Below, one piece after another: positions 24,854 to 33,855 of a DNA stretch of 64,000 nt. A program made the position numbers and the translations under genes. A model generated the notes under the pieces. It was not told the DNA's origin and did not search any database. It saw nothing but the letters and a program-made list of their open reading frames with translations. The stretch is from Geodermatophilus sabuli. Lineage in GTDB: Bacteria; Actinomycetota; Actinomycetes; Mycobacteriales; Geodermatophilaceae. Each line of letters opens with the position of its first letter. The stretch's first letter is position 1. The stretch lies in the NCBI RefSeq assembly GCF_900215145.1, contig NZ_OBDO01000006.1:62001-126000 (forward strand). Direction: 5' to 3'.

Positions 24854-26152
24854 GTGGCCACCACGCTGCAGCAGCTGCTCGATGACCTCGCCGAGCAGGC
24901 TGGCGCACCAGCTCCGGCGGCAGCCATCGAGGACGTCACCGGAGCGCTGTCCCACCTGGGCCGGGCGCTGACCGGACTGACCGACGACGGGCTCACCCCG
25001 ACGGCCAGTGCCCGGCAGTCGACCAGCACCGAGCTCGCCGATGCCTGCGCCACCGCCGGCCGGCTGTGGCCGACCACCGGCGGACCGCTCACCGACCTCG
25101 CCGGCGCCGCCGCCGACCTGATCGGCCGGGACCGGGTGAGCATGGGCCGCGCGCATCGGTGGGCGGTCACCGTGGAGCTGGCCGAGGTGGCCGATCGGTG
25201 CGCGCGGCTGGGGCGCCGGTTGCTCCCGGAAAGTGCGGCCCCGGAGCTGGCGTTCGTCCGCATGATCGCCGCCGCCGTCGAACGCGACGCACAGATCGAT
25301 CCGCCGAACGCCGAGGGGGCCGCGGTGCTCGACCGCCTCGTTCCCATGCCCCGTCCGCCGTCCGGGGAGACCGCCGTGACGGCCCTGGACGCCTCGGCGG
25401 CGCTCGTCGCGGCTCTGGACCGGGCTGGGCAGGCCGGCAATCTGGCACTGCGGGACTTTCGTGCCGGGGTCGCCGCCGCCGAGATCACCTGCCGTTACGC
25501 CGCTTTCACGACGGGCCGGGCCGGGGGAGACGCCGGACCGCTCCTGGTCACCGGGCTCGCGTGGCAACTGGCCGGCCGCGCCAGCACGGTCTTCCACGAC
25601 GGCCAGCGAGAAGAGGCCGGCGACCGTCGAGGTGTCGTCGCGTGGGCGCAGGCGCTCGTGGGCGCGCTGCGTCACGAGGTGGAGGCAGACGCCGGCACAA
25701 CCGCACGGCGCGATGGCAGCGAGCCGGTGGACGTGGCCGCAGCGGCCCAGCGGGTCACCGGCCAGTTGCCGGCCCTGGGCGGCAAACTCATCGTCGCTGT
25801 CGGCCGCTGGTCCCGCACCGGTCGGCTGTACGCCAACGCCCGCGACCTGCCGCCCATGGAGAACATGCCGTTGGATCGCGTGTCGGCGGTGATCGCCGGA
25901 CGCCAGGTGCGGGCCAGCGGCACCGACCTCGACCGCCTCCGGCTGGCCGTCGGCCGCGCCGCGGACCTGTCAACCGGACTGACCCACGTACTCGCTTGCG
26001 CCGCGTCACCGGCGACCGCGTCCCAGCGGCCTCTCCCGAGCGCGCCCGAGCGTCTACTCGACCGCGCGCACGCCGCCGCCCTGTCTCTCGCCGCCGTCCG
26101 ATCCGGGCCGGATGCTGCTAGGGGTGTCCTTCCAGCGCCGCCCGACCTCTGA
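24854..26152 (+). CDS. Hypothetical helical protein at the end of the conjugation operon
   Basis: A 432-aa protein from GTG 24854, three bases after the previous stop. It is almost entirely alpha-helical and Ala-rich, soluble, with no P-loop or catalytic motif that I recognise. A short recognisable feature is the stretch GRLYANARDLPPMENMP near residue 320. It is the last gene in the run of overlapping genes; beyond it the DNA becomes gene-poor. Confidence 0.6.
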   Translation: MATTLQQLLDDLAEQAGAPAPAAAIEDVTGALSHLGRALTGLTDDGLTPTASARQSTSTELADACATAGRLWPTTGGPLTDLAGAAADLIGRDRVSMGRAHRWAVTVELAEVADRCARLGRRLLPESAAPELAFVRMIAAAVERDAQIDPPNAEGAAVLDRLVPMPRPPSGETAVTALDASAALVAALDRAGQAGNLALRDFRAGVAAAEITCRYAAFTTGRAGGDAGPLLVTGLAWQLAGRASTVFHDGQREEAGDRRGVVAWAQALVGALRHEVEADAGTTARRDGSEPVDVAAAAQRVTGQLPALGGKLIVAVGRWSRTGRLYANARDLPPMENMPLDRVSAVIAGRQVRASGTDLDRLRLAVGRAADLSTGLTHVLACAASPATASQRPLPSAPERLLDRAHAAALSLAAVRSGPDAARGVLPAPPDL

Positions 26153-26402
26153 TCACCCGGATCCGGCCCGCCCCTGAGGGTGCGGGGCGCCGGGCAGCGC
26201 CGCTGGCGGCCATCTTCGTTGACGGGCTCCCGTGCCCGCCTCCACGACCGGGGCCCTGTCGTTCGGGTGGTTGTCGGCCAGGACGGTGTGCTGGGGGCCG
26301 TCGTAATCCCTCTGTCGAGTGGTGTGCGCCTCACGCCCATGTCCCCCGACCGCGGGCGGTCGCGACCATCGGTTCCTGGACCGTGCGCTGAGGGGGACGA
26401 CC

Positions 26403-26549
26403 GTGGTGCTGGATCTGCTGCAGGTGTGGTTGAGCCTGACGGGGGTGGCGGTGGCGCTGATCGTCGGCGTGCTGTTCACCGCGGCCCGACTGTGGAACGA
26501 CTCCCGGGCGGTGGACGACGAGCAGCCCGTGGGCGCGGTGGCCGACTGA
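26403..26549 (+). CDS. Small single-helix membrane protein
   Basis: A 48-aa protein starting at GTG 26403 after a purine-rich GAGGGGGA. One transmembrane helix covers about residues 8-30, followed by an acidic C-terminal tail. It may be a small holin-like or regulatory membrane protein of the element; nothing identifies it. The 250 bp before it carry no gene I can support. Confidence 0.45.
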   Translation: MVLDLLQVWLSLTGVAVALIVGVLFTAARLWNDSRAVDDEQPVGAVAD

Positions 26550-26559
26550 CGACCCGTTC

Positions 26560-26784
26560 ATGACGAGCTACTCGGCGACGACGGCGCTGCCGTACGAGCA
26601 CCTGGAGCGGGCCACCGCCGGACTGCGGGGCGCGCTCCGCCAGTTGGTGCTCGACGACGGCGCCGGCGAACTGCCCGACTGGTCGACGCTGCAGGTCGCC
26701 GGCCCGGTGACGACGACCGGCGCCCGTGGGCGGACCTGGAACGAGTACGCGGCCACCGTCAAGAGCCGGTCTCTCCGGGCCTGA
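26560..26784 (+). CDS. Small hypothetical soluble protein
   Basis: A 74-aa frame beginning MTSYSATTALPYEHLERA, ten bases after the small membrane protein. The helix-strand pattern (LRGALRQLVLDDG, then WSTLQVAGPV) looks protein-like. No homologue family is recognised. The spacing suggests an operon with the previous gene. Confidence 0.45.
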   Translation: MTSYSATTALPYEHLERATAGLRGALRQLVLDDGAGELPDWSTLQVAGPVTTTGARGRTWNEYAATVKSRSLRA

Positions 26785-26985
26785 CGATCCCACTCCGACA
26801 GGGCATTCTGGTGGCGGGCTGACCTTGAAGGGCCGACTGCCGTGACGAGCTACCTCCTGCGGGTTTCTCCGCGCGCCCGAGCGGGAGCACAGGCTGTCGG
26901 TGCGATCCGACGGTCTGGCCGCTGAACGGATGTCTCCCTAAGCGCCCCTTAAGGGCTGGTCATCGAGCGTCCCTAGGCTCTCGAC

Positions 26986-27207
26986 GTGGCTCAGGCTGGC
27001 GCGATCATCAACATCATCGGAGCGGTCCTCGTCGTCGCGGATGCCGTCTGGCGAGTGGCGAAGAAGACCAACGTCATGGACGGGGGAACCCCGGCCACGG
27101 ACTTCGATGCCGAGCTGCGGAGGGACAAGTGGCGGGCGCTGGCGATGTCTCTCCCCGGCCCAGTCCTGGTCGTCGTTGGAGCCGTCCTGATGTTCATCGG
27201 GGACTGA
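26986..27207 (+). CDS. Small two-helix membrane protein
   Basis: A 73-aa protein starting at GTG 26986. Two hydrophobic helices (residues 5-25 and 52-71) flank a charged loop (VAKKTNVMDGGTPATDFDAE). Its function is unknown. The 200 bp upstream contain no gene I can support. Confidence 0.5.
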   Translation: MAQAGAIINIIGAVLVVADAVWRVAKKTNVMDGGTPATDFDAELRRDKWRALAMSLPGPVLVVVGAVLMFIGD

Positions 27208-27230
27208 ACGCCCCCTGGTGGCGCGCCAGC

Positions 27231-27719
27231 TCACTGTCCGAGTGGAGAGCTTGCGGCGGCTCGGGCGGCGTGCCGGAGACTGGTGACCTTGCTGCTCCAT
27301 GAGTCGATGTCCGCGATCAACTGGTCGAGCAGTGTCCGGTCAACGATGTAGGCCTCGGCGGCTGGCTTCGGTCCGGCGGTCCATCGATACAGCGTCTGTT
27401 GTCCGTCGGGCGCCGTTGCGGGGCGGGAGTGCATCACGCCGTTCCGTCGACTGGCGAGGTCGCTGAGCGCCTGGCCCGCGGTAGCGATGAACTGCTGGAT
27501 GTCGGGATCGCTGATCTTGGCGACTGCTGCAGTGAGCCGCTGGGCGATGGCGCCGGTTGACTGGCCGGCCAGGTCGTCCACGCTCAACCCGCCGGGGTTG
27601 CCGAGCGCTGAGAGATCGCCGAGAACGCCCCACTCGAGGTGGCCCACCATGTACACAAGCTGTCCGATGCGCGTCAGGTAGTCGTCGGCGGGCAGCGGTA
27701 CACGGGTGGGTTGAGCCAT
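27231..27719 (-). CDS. HEPN-like hypothetical protein
   Basis: A 162-aa helical protein beginning MAQPTRVPLPADDYL. A segment RRNGVMHSRPATAPDGQQTL resembles the R-N-x(3)-H arrangement typical of HEPN-type proteins (R, N and H visible), a fold common in toxins and RNA-cutting defence proteins. Whether it has RNase activity is unknown. The start at 27719 is preferred over a longer frame up to 27746. It is convergent with the small membrane protein. No partner antitoxin is evident beside it. Confidence 0.6.
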   Translation of the reverse strand: MAQPTRVPLPADDYLTRIGQLVYMVGHLEWGVLGDLSALGNPGGLSVDDLAGQSTGAIAQRLTAAVAKISDPDIQQFIATAGQALSDLASRRNGVMHSRPATAPDGQQTLYRWTAGPKPAAEAYIVDRTLLDQLIADIDSWSSKVTSLRHAARAAASSPLGQ

Positions 27720-28090
27720 GGCCGGCACGTTATGGCGTCGCCGCACGGGCCCGCTCTCCGAGGTCCTGGAGTCCCCTACCGGGGCCCGGTCAGAACTTGC
27801 GGAGGCGACCGGGTGGCTGAAACTGGTCGTAGTTGACCCAGGCCTGCCCGGCGCCGTCCACGTCGGCGATGTCGGCGTTCCGGGGGTCCGCGTCGGCCGC
27901 GAAGGTGGCCGACGCGGCGATGCCTAGACGCTACGGTGAGTCGGTTGGGGAGAACGGCAGCAGAGCCGGGTCGACCTTGGCGGCCCGGTCCAGCGCAGCC
28001 GCTCCCTGTGACCCATAGGCCGCCCTTACGGCGGGGCTAGGCGGGTGTCCCCAAGCGGCCCACTACGAGACATCCAGCAGCCGGGCACAG
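27720..28090 (-). other. Gene-poor stretch with possible coding remnants
   Basis: No intact gene is seen. On the minus strand a frame ending at 27790 reads protein-like (ADADPRNADIADVDGAGQAW, then NYDQFQPPGRLRKF) but is interrupted by a TAG near 27930. Upstream of that stop the same frame again looks coding (DRAAKVDPALLPFSP). This may be a decayed gene of unknown family. Confidence 0.3.
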
Positions 28091-28378
28091 TTGCATGTCG
28101 TGGACGTCGTCGTAGAGGTTGGTGACTGGGAGCACGAATGCTGTGGGGAAGCGATCGAGCGGAACCAACTCGTCGACTTCCAATGCATCCGCAGCACGGG
28201 GCCAGATGGCCGTCGGCGCTTCGTGGAGACTCACCACGGCGGCCTTGACGTTCAAGCTGATGCACGCGTTCAAGGGCGGGTGACGTGGATCGAGGTGGTG
28301 CAAGACGGCGGGCTAGCAAATCCTCGCCTCGTGGCACGCCATCCGATCCCGCAACCCCCTGGGCCCGGCGTTCCATAG
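28091..28378 (+). CDS. Small protein resembling DUF6578
   Basis: A protein of about 95 aa. The pattern VVVEVGDWEHECCGEAI, then PDGRRRFVETHHG and VQGRVTWIEVV, is like small actinobacterial proteins of the DUF6578 type with a W..ECCGE motif. Its start is uncertain: TTG 28091 or GTG 28100. Function is unknown. The opposite strand is also open but reads less like protein. Confidence 0.5.
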   Translation: MHVVDVVVEVGDWEHECCGEAIERNQLVDFQCIRSTGPDGRRRFVETHHGGLDVQADARVQGRVTWIEVVQDGGLANPRLVARHPIPQPPGPGVP

Positions 28379-28519
28379 CGGCCCACTCTAGGGCGCCGAG
28401 ACGCAACGCCAGGCGGCGAAGATGTCCAGCGCTCGTGAGAGGAGCCGAACTCCGGCCCAGGGTCCCCTCCATCTCTGACGGACCGTGCGAGGTGGCACCG
28501 TTGCAGCGCGCCTTGACGT

Positions 28520-31408
28520 CTAAGTCCCTACGCCGCTTGTTTTAGCCTTCTCATGCGATAGTTGATAAAGACGCGAGGCCCGCTCTGAAGCGGCGTCTCC
28601 CTCGTCGTGCCGCCCGGCATCCTGCAGGATCGATCCAAGCCTGTCCAATTCGCCTGCCTCTGCTCCATGGTCCCCGAGTTGTCCGTAAAGCTCGACGGCA
28701 CCGGTCAGCGCGGTGATTGCCTGCTCCACCTGTCCCACATCAAGCAGAACCGAAGCGACGTGGCCGCATGCCCTGGCAGCACCCGCGAGATCTCCGGCAT
28801 CCAGAAGCAATCTTCGGGCATTGTCAAAGGCGGCGATCGCCTCCGGAGGCCTTTCTGCAAACCAAAATACCAGTCCCCGACTCATCCAGGCGTGTCCCTG
28901 GCCATGCTGATCCTCTGTCTCCTCGAAGGCGCTAAGCGCCTGGTCGAGAGTCGCGAGCGCTTGATCCTTCTGCCCGACTTCCTGTAGCGCAAGGGCTAAA
29001 CTGAGGGACGCGAATCCTTCACCACTTCGATCGCCGATTGCACAGTAGATCTTCTGGGCGGACTTCAGAGTGCTGACGGCCTGATCTAAGTCTCCTTCCT
29101 CGGAAAGGATAAGGCCGCTAGTCAGCAATATCTCTGCCTGACGGCGCCCGTCGCCCGTCGCGCGATAGCCCTCAAGTGCGCACCTATCTGCCGCGAGAGA
29201 GGGGTCAAACTGTGCGTCGCGTCGGAGGATCGAGGCGAGGTTGCTCCATGCCTGTGCCTCCTCATGTCGGTCGCCTCCTTCCTTATGGATAGCAATAGCC
29301 GTCCGGCAAGCTGCAATCGCTTCAGAATATTGCTCTTCGTCCCCGAAGGCTAGGGCGAGATTGTTCCAACTTAACGCCTCGTGATATCGGTCCTCCAAGC
29401 TGCGATGAATTTCAATTGACTCCTTCAAGACGACTATGGCGTCTCCTCCTCGCGAACTTGCCCGTAGTGCCAGGCCAAGGTTGGTGCATGCCAATGCGTC
29501 TCCATGTCGGTCATCCAGATCCCGAAAGAGAGCACGGGCTTGCTCCAGCACCGCAACAGCATCTTCGGGACGCCCTACCTCCTGCAAAGCAATGCCGAGG
29601 TTTGTCAATGCTTTGGCCTCGCCGTAGCTGTCATCCGTTTCCTGGCAGCAGGCTCGCGCCTGGTCGAGTGCGGGGATAGCTTCCTTGAATCGCCGCACCT
29701 GAAGCCTCACCAAGCCAAGGTTATTCAACGCCTTTCCCTCAATTCCCCGGTTACCGATAGCTTGTCCAATTTCTCGAGCGCGCTCCAATGCTGGCTGGGC
29801 TTCGCCGAATCGCCGCATCTGCTGCAAGGCTGTCCCCAGGTTAATCCAAGCGCTGACCTCGCCGCGCCGATCTGCAATTTCGACACAGATGGCCCGCGCC
29901 TTGCGAAGCGCGCTACAAGCCTCCTCAAATTGCCGCATTTGCTGCAGCGCTGCCCCCAGGTTGCACCACGCTTGCCCTTCGCCGTACTGGTCTCCGACCT
30001 CTCTGCACATACTTGCGGCCGAGCGAAGTGCGACACAGGAATGAGGGAATTTCCGAGTCTCCCTCAATGCGCCTCCAAGGTTGATCCACGCCCGGCCCTC
30101 CAGGAGTCGATCTCCGGTACTTTGTGCGCACGAAAGGCCAATTGATGCCGTCATGAGCCAATCTTGCAGGTGGCGTGTGTGCGTGAAGAAGGGAGAGAGG
30201 GACACGGCTAGGTTGGCGCAGGTGGACTGATGAGAATCCTCTTTGCTCGCCGATCGGATTACTGAGACTAGGGATGTGCGCTCCTGCCTGAACCACCCTA
30301 ATGCGCTCTGCTGGGTGTCAAAGTCCGTCGGCGCGGCGTCTCCAGGGACCGCGATGTAGCGGCGTTTGGCAGCCGACGCGGTAGAGGCGCAGTGCCGAAC
30401 TAAACGATCCAGCGCGGACTTGCGCTCCCCTGGCCGCAGTTGCTCCGTCGCGTATAGTCGGACCAAATCGTGCATGTGCCATCGCTTGGCTCTTCTATCT
30501 ATTAGGTGTGCCCGGCCCAATCTCATGACGCTGAGTCGAGCTTCCGCGATTGCTTTCCCGCAGGCCGCCGAGATCATCTCGAGGCTACTATCTGGGCCGG
30601 GCGTGACAGAAGCTATCCGAAATACCCAAGCCAAGTCCTCGCTGAGGCGAGCATAGGAGAGGTCGAAGGCCGCTCGAACTGCCCAGTCCTCGGTGAACGT
30701 CATCGCCGAGAGCCGCGTGCGCTCTTCTATCAGGCCATCAAGTAGCTCGGCAGCTGGCAGGTCGGCTTCTACGGCTAGCAGAGCCGCCACAATTTGAAGC
30801 GCGAGTGGAAGGCCCGCGCATACTTCCGCCAGCCGGCGCACAGTGTTGGGGTCATCGGCAAGCCGACTATCACCGGGATGACGGCGCCTTAGGGCGACCT
30901 TCAAGACCTCGATACCGTCGTCCACTCCAAGGGCGCTGATCCCAAGCAATTGTGCTGGGAGTTCTCCGAGCGTGTCTCTCGAGGTGATTAGGACTCGATG
31001 GATGCGGTCTTGTGGCAAGAGAGACCGTACTTGCCGGGAATCGCTTACGCTGTCGAAGATCAGCAATACAGATTTCCCGTTGGCGGCAAGACGGGAGAGT
31101 CGATCATGGTACGCCGTGGCTTGCTCATCCTCCGAGGCCGGAATGTCGTCTATATTGACTCCGAGGGCACGGAGAAGCCCGCCAAACAACTGTGGCGGCC
31201 AAATGCGCTCCTCCGGATCTAAGTCATAGCCGTTCAGATCCATGAATAGCGCTGCGCCGGGGAACCAGTGGCGTGACACAGCAATCGCCGCAGCTTTGCG
31301 AACCAACGCGGTCTTCCCGACGCCCGGCAGCCCAGATATTGCCGCGGCCCCGAGGTAGCTTAGGTTGCTGGAGCTCTTGTCAACTGGGTGTGGATTGAGG
31401 ATGCCCAA
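28520..31408 (-). CDS. STAND NTPase: NB-ARC domain with TPR array
   Basis: A 962-aa protein counted from TTG 31408. It has a P-loop GLPGVGKT at residues 26-33, a Walker B strand (VLLIFDSV), TSRD (sensor-like), GLPLAL near 195 and a winged-helix MHDLVRLYA segment, so it is an NB-ARC/AP-ATPase. From about residue 400 to the end there are roughly twelve TPR units (pattern G-x-AW-x-NLG-x-ALQ...F-EA...AL..AR). Such proteins act as signalling or antiphage sensors. The frame remains open upstream to 31639 and encodes a family-like N terminus (VRLTNVTAGGNITIFN, FVARVADLEQL), but no ATG, GTG or TTG occurs there. See the finding on a possible -1 frameshift from the upstream gene. Confidence 0.8.
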   Translation of the reverse strand: MGILNPHPVDKSSSNLSYLGAAAISGLPGVGKTALVRKAAAIAVSRHWFPGAALFMDLNGYDLDPEERIWPPQLFGGLLRALGVNIDDIPASEDEQATAYHDRLSRLAANGKSVLLIFDSVSDSRQVRSLLPQDRIHRVLITSRDTLGELPAQLLGISALGVDDGIEVLKVALRRRHPGDSRLADDPNTVRRLAEVCAGLPLALQIVAALLAVEADLPAAELLDGLIEERTRLSAMTFTEDWAVRAAFDLSYARLSEDLAWVFRIASVTPGPDSSLEMISAACGKAIAEARLSVMRLGRAHLIDRRAKRWHMHDLVRLYATEQLRPGERKSALDRLVRHCASTASAAKRRYIAVPGDAAPTDFDTQQSALGWFRQERTSLVSVIRSASKEDSHQSTCANLAVSLSPFFTHTRHLQDWLMTASIGLSCAQSTGDRLLEGRAWINLGGALRETRKFPHSCVALRSAASMCREVGDQYGEGQAWCNLGAALQQMRQFEEACSALRKARAICVEIADRRGEVSAWINLGTALQQMRRFGEAQPALERAREIGQAIGNRGIEGKALNNLGLVRLQVRRFKEAIPALDQARACCQETDDSYGEAKALTNLGIALQEVGRPEDAVAVLEQARALFRDLDDRHGDALACTNLGLALRASSRGGDAIVVLKESIEIHRSLEDRYHEALSWNNLALAFGDEEQYSEAIAACRTAIAIHKEGGDRHEEAQAWSNLASILRRDAQFDPSLAADRCALEGYRATGDGRRQAEILLTSGLILSEEGDLDQAVSTLKSAQKIYCAIGDRSGEGFASLSLALALQEVGQKDQALATLDQALSAFEETEDQHGQGHAWMSRGLVFWFAERPPEAIAAFDNARRLLLDAGDLAGAARACGHVASVLLDVGQVEQAITALTGAVELYGQLGDHGAEAGELDRLGSILQDAGRHDEGDAASERASRLYQLSHEKAKTSGVGT

Positions 31409-31608
31409 CAGCTGTTCAAGGTCTGCGACGCGAGCAACGAATCCCGTCGCGTCTTGGGTCGGGCTTATCGTCAGGACTGCAGCCGCGGCGCGCCGCGTCC
31501 GGTTGAAGATCGTGATATTGCCGCCTGCGGTGACATTGGTCAGGCGGACCTCTACTTTGCTTAAGCCCGACGCTTCTGCCGCGGAAGGGGCGGGCTGACC
31601 TCCCGCAC

Positions 31609-32073
31609 CTAAGGGTTTGTCGGACTTCGGCGCTCCTCTTCAATGCCAGCGGTTATTCCGGTTATCTCGATCTCGCTGTTCACTTTCCAGTCTTGGCCAT
31701 GTACTCCTGTGTCGCGAGAACGCACGTCTCGAATGCGAACCGCCTCGGCCTCAAGTCGAGCCAAGTCGATGCCTCGTGCCGTTGCCACCGTTGGTTCATG
31801 TTCTCTGACGGCGGAGATCAGTCGCCTAGCGGCCTCCAACAACTCGGCGTCCTCATTGGCATTGGCGGCGGTGAGGTCTTCGGCGAGAGAGAGTCGTTTA
31901 GGCTCGGACTCAGGCTTGGACTCCAGCGGGGTGACGCTTACGTGTTGGTATCGCTCTCCGAAGAGGCGCTTGAGTGCGGCGTAGGCATCCTTAACGGCCT
32001 GACTAGCAGTGTCCTGCAATCCGGCCGATGCTCCGAGGACAACCGCTGTGACGATCACTGAGACCGGATCCAT
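31609..32073 (-). CDS. Effector-associated-type small protein upstream of the STAND NTPase
   Basis: A 154-aa protein beginning MDPVSVIVTAVVLGASAGLQ and continuing DTASQAVKDAYAALKRLFG. This N terminus is common in small actinobacterial proteins placed beside NB-ARC or trypsin-like proteins. A helical middle and a beta-rich end (KVNSEIEITGITAGI) follow. It probably couples a trigger or effector to the NTPase. Its last codons AAC CCT TAG form a slippery heptamer (AAACCCT) just before the stop, in the region where the NTPase frame is open. It is read in the same direction as the NTPase and lies immediately upstream. Confidence 0.65.
   Translation of the reverse strand: MDPVSVIVTAVVLGASAGLQDTASQAVKDAYAALKRLFGERYQHVSVTPLESKPESEPKRLSLAEDLTAANANEDAELLEAARRLISAVREHEPTVATARGIDLARLEAEAVRIRDVRSRDTGVHGQDWKVNSEIEITGITAGIEEERRSPTNP
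31612..31618 (-). other. Candidate -1 frameshift heptamer
   Basis: Read on the minus strand the sequence is A AAC CCT, of the X XXY YYZ type, followed directly by TAG. A slip of one base back re-pairs AAA and CCC and continues as TTA GGT into the NB-ARC frame. The product would be about 1184 aa. I see no strong downstream hairpin by eye. Confidence 0.35.
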
Positions 32074-32222
32074 GCTCGTGATGGTCTCACGGTCAGGGTT
32101 TCTTGAGATCCCCTCTCAGCGCCGGAGAGTGCCTTCGCGCCAGAGCAAGGAGTCACATGGCGGGCTGCTCCAGGCCTACGTCCCTTAGGCCGCCTTTAGG
32201 GCGAGCTTGGGTGGCGGTACTA

Positions 32223-33256
32223 GGCCCTGTTTGAGAAGCCGTTCGCGGGCCGGGGCTGGCGTGTCGGTGCCGGGAAGAAGGCGAGGTCTCCGGTAGAGGG
32301 ATCAACGACCAAGAAGACCCTCACCACGGAGACCTCGTGGACGGCACCCTACCCGCCGGTGCCCGCCATGACCTGACCGACGAGCAGTGGGCGATCCTGG
32401 CGTCGCTGCTGGAAGCGCTGCTGCCGGTCGGGCCGAAGCCCGGCAGACCCCGGAAATGGACCCTTCGCCAGCTCGTCGACGGCATCCGCTTTCGCACCCG
32501 GACCGGTTGTCCCTGGCGCGATGTGCCGGAGCGCTACGGCACCTGGCAGAGCATCTACGGGCTCTTCCGCGCTTGGCAGTTGGCCGGCACCTGGGCGGCG
32601 ATCCTCACGGGCCTGCAGGCGCTGGGCGCCGAGGCCGGGTCGATCGAGTGGGTGGTGTCGGTGGACTCCACGATCAACCGGGCCCATCAGCACGCCGCCG
32701 CGCCCGCCGCCATCCCGAGACCCAAGCCGAGCCGCCGGTCGGGGAGCCGACCGATCATGCCCTCGGCCGCTCCCGCGGTGGCCTGTCGACCAAGGTGCAT
32801 CTCGCCGTCGAGCAGGGACGCAAGACGCTGGCCACCGCGTTGACGCCCGGGCAGGCCGCCGACAGCCCCCAGTTCACCACCGTGCTCGGGCGGATCCGGG
32901 TGCCGCGCCGGTCCGGCCCGGGCCGGCCGCGCACCCGCCCGGACCGGGTGCTGGCCGACAAGGCCTACTCCAGCCGCGCCAACCGGGCCTATCTGCGCCG
33001 GCGCGGCATCCCGGCGACCATTCCGGTCAAGGCCGATCAGCAGGCCAACCGGCGGAAGAAGGGCTCCGCCGGCGGGCGACCGCCGACGTTCGACTCGGAC
33101 CGCTACCGGCAGCGGCATGCCGTCGAATGCGGCATCAACCTGCACAAGCAGCACCGCGGCTTCGCCACCCGCTATGACAAGCTCGCCGTCCGCTACGAGG
33201 CCACCGTCCAAATCAGCGACATCGACATCTGGCTGCGCGACCTTTCAAACAGGCCC
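32223..33256 (+). mobile_element. IS5-type insertion sequence (IS427-like), complete
   Basis: Terminal inverted repeats GGCCCTGTTTGAGAAG (32223-32238) and, read inward from the right, GGGCCTGTTTGAAAG (33256-33242) bound a 1034-bp element. The dinucleotide TA flanks both sides inside a CTAG-like context (32221-32222 and 33257-33258), a target duplication fitting this IS group. One transposase is encoded in two overlapping frames. Confidence 0.8.
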
Positions 33257-33259
33257 TAG
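32337..33259 (+). CDS. IS5-family transposase (two frames, -1 frameshift)
   Basis: The first frame (32337-32843) encodes the N-terminal DUF4096-type part (LTDEQWAILASLL, GCPWRDVPERYGTW, VVSVDSTINRAHQHAA). Family-like sequence then moves to the -1 frame near 32700-32720 and continues as GRSRGGLSTKVHLAVEQG, RVLADKAYSSRANRAYLR and HAVECGINLHKQHRGFATRY, ending with TAG at 33257-33259. This is the DDE transposase of IS5/IS427-type elements, which use programmed -1 frameshifting. The exact slip site is not obvious. The stop codon uses the flanking TA, so it lies partly outside the element. Confidence 0.8.
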
Positions 33260-33855
33260 CAGCCGTTCCCCGGAGGCGCAGCCTCAGTGCGCGCCCTCGC
33301 GATGGTCGTTGGGACGGAGGTTGGATGCCCCGGACAAGGCAGAGTCAGCGTGGAGGTCCACGGCGCGTGTCCTGACTGCTGGGATCGCCTGAGCCGGCTG
33401 CTTACCAACGGTAGTCCGGAGACGGGTCTGGCGTTGAGCACAGCCGTGTGGACGGTGCCTGGAGACACGTTGAGGGCCTCGGTCACCCGATCGATGCGGT
33501 CCAGCCATCGGGACGGCGGCGAGGCGGAGATGATGACCGCCGCCTCGCGGACCGTTCGCTGGACAGCGCCCGGGCGCCTGTCGTGCGCGGTGCCCATGAC
33601 GCAGGCGTCGAGGAGGTGATCGGCGAGGTTGCTCGCGGTCTCGATCGCCGCCCGGAGTGCGGCGGCGCCTTGCTGAATGATCAGCCGCATCCGGGCGGGC
33701 GAATCGACGCTGGAGATCTTCGGCCTCGACCCGGGAAAGGTGCGCTGACTATCGTGGTGAACACGCCACGTCCGGGCAGAGCCGCCGGCCGGACGAACTA
33801 CCATCTGGTCGCCACCCGGGCCACGCGCCGGGTGCCAGGACGAACGGACGGTGAA
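33260..33855 (+). other. Gap between IS and GntR gene, possible remnant
   Basis: No firm gene. On the minus strand about 33400-33710 reads protein-like (RLIIQQGAAALRAAIETASN, then LDRIDRVTEALNVSPGTVHT) inside a long open frame that also runs through the GntR gene. It may be a remnant cut by the IS, with no family recognised. The GntR promoter should be near 33720-33850. Confidence 0.35.

Noticed and set aside
29504..30145. Plus-strand frame of 213 codons opposite the TPR array
   Set aside because: It is periodic only because the TPR repeats are; no independent protein pattern is seen.
29000..30500. Possible CRISPR or tandem DNA repeats
   Set aside because: The periodicity is about 120 bp with degenerate sequence and encodes TPR units. 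No short identical repeats with unique spacers are present anywhere in the window.
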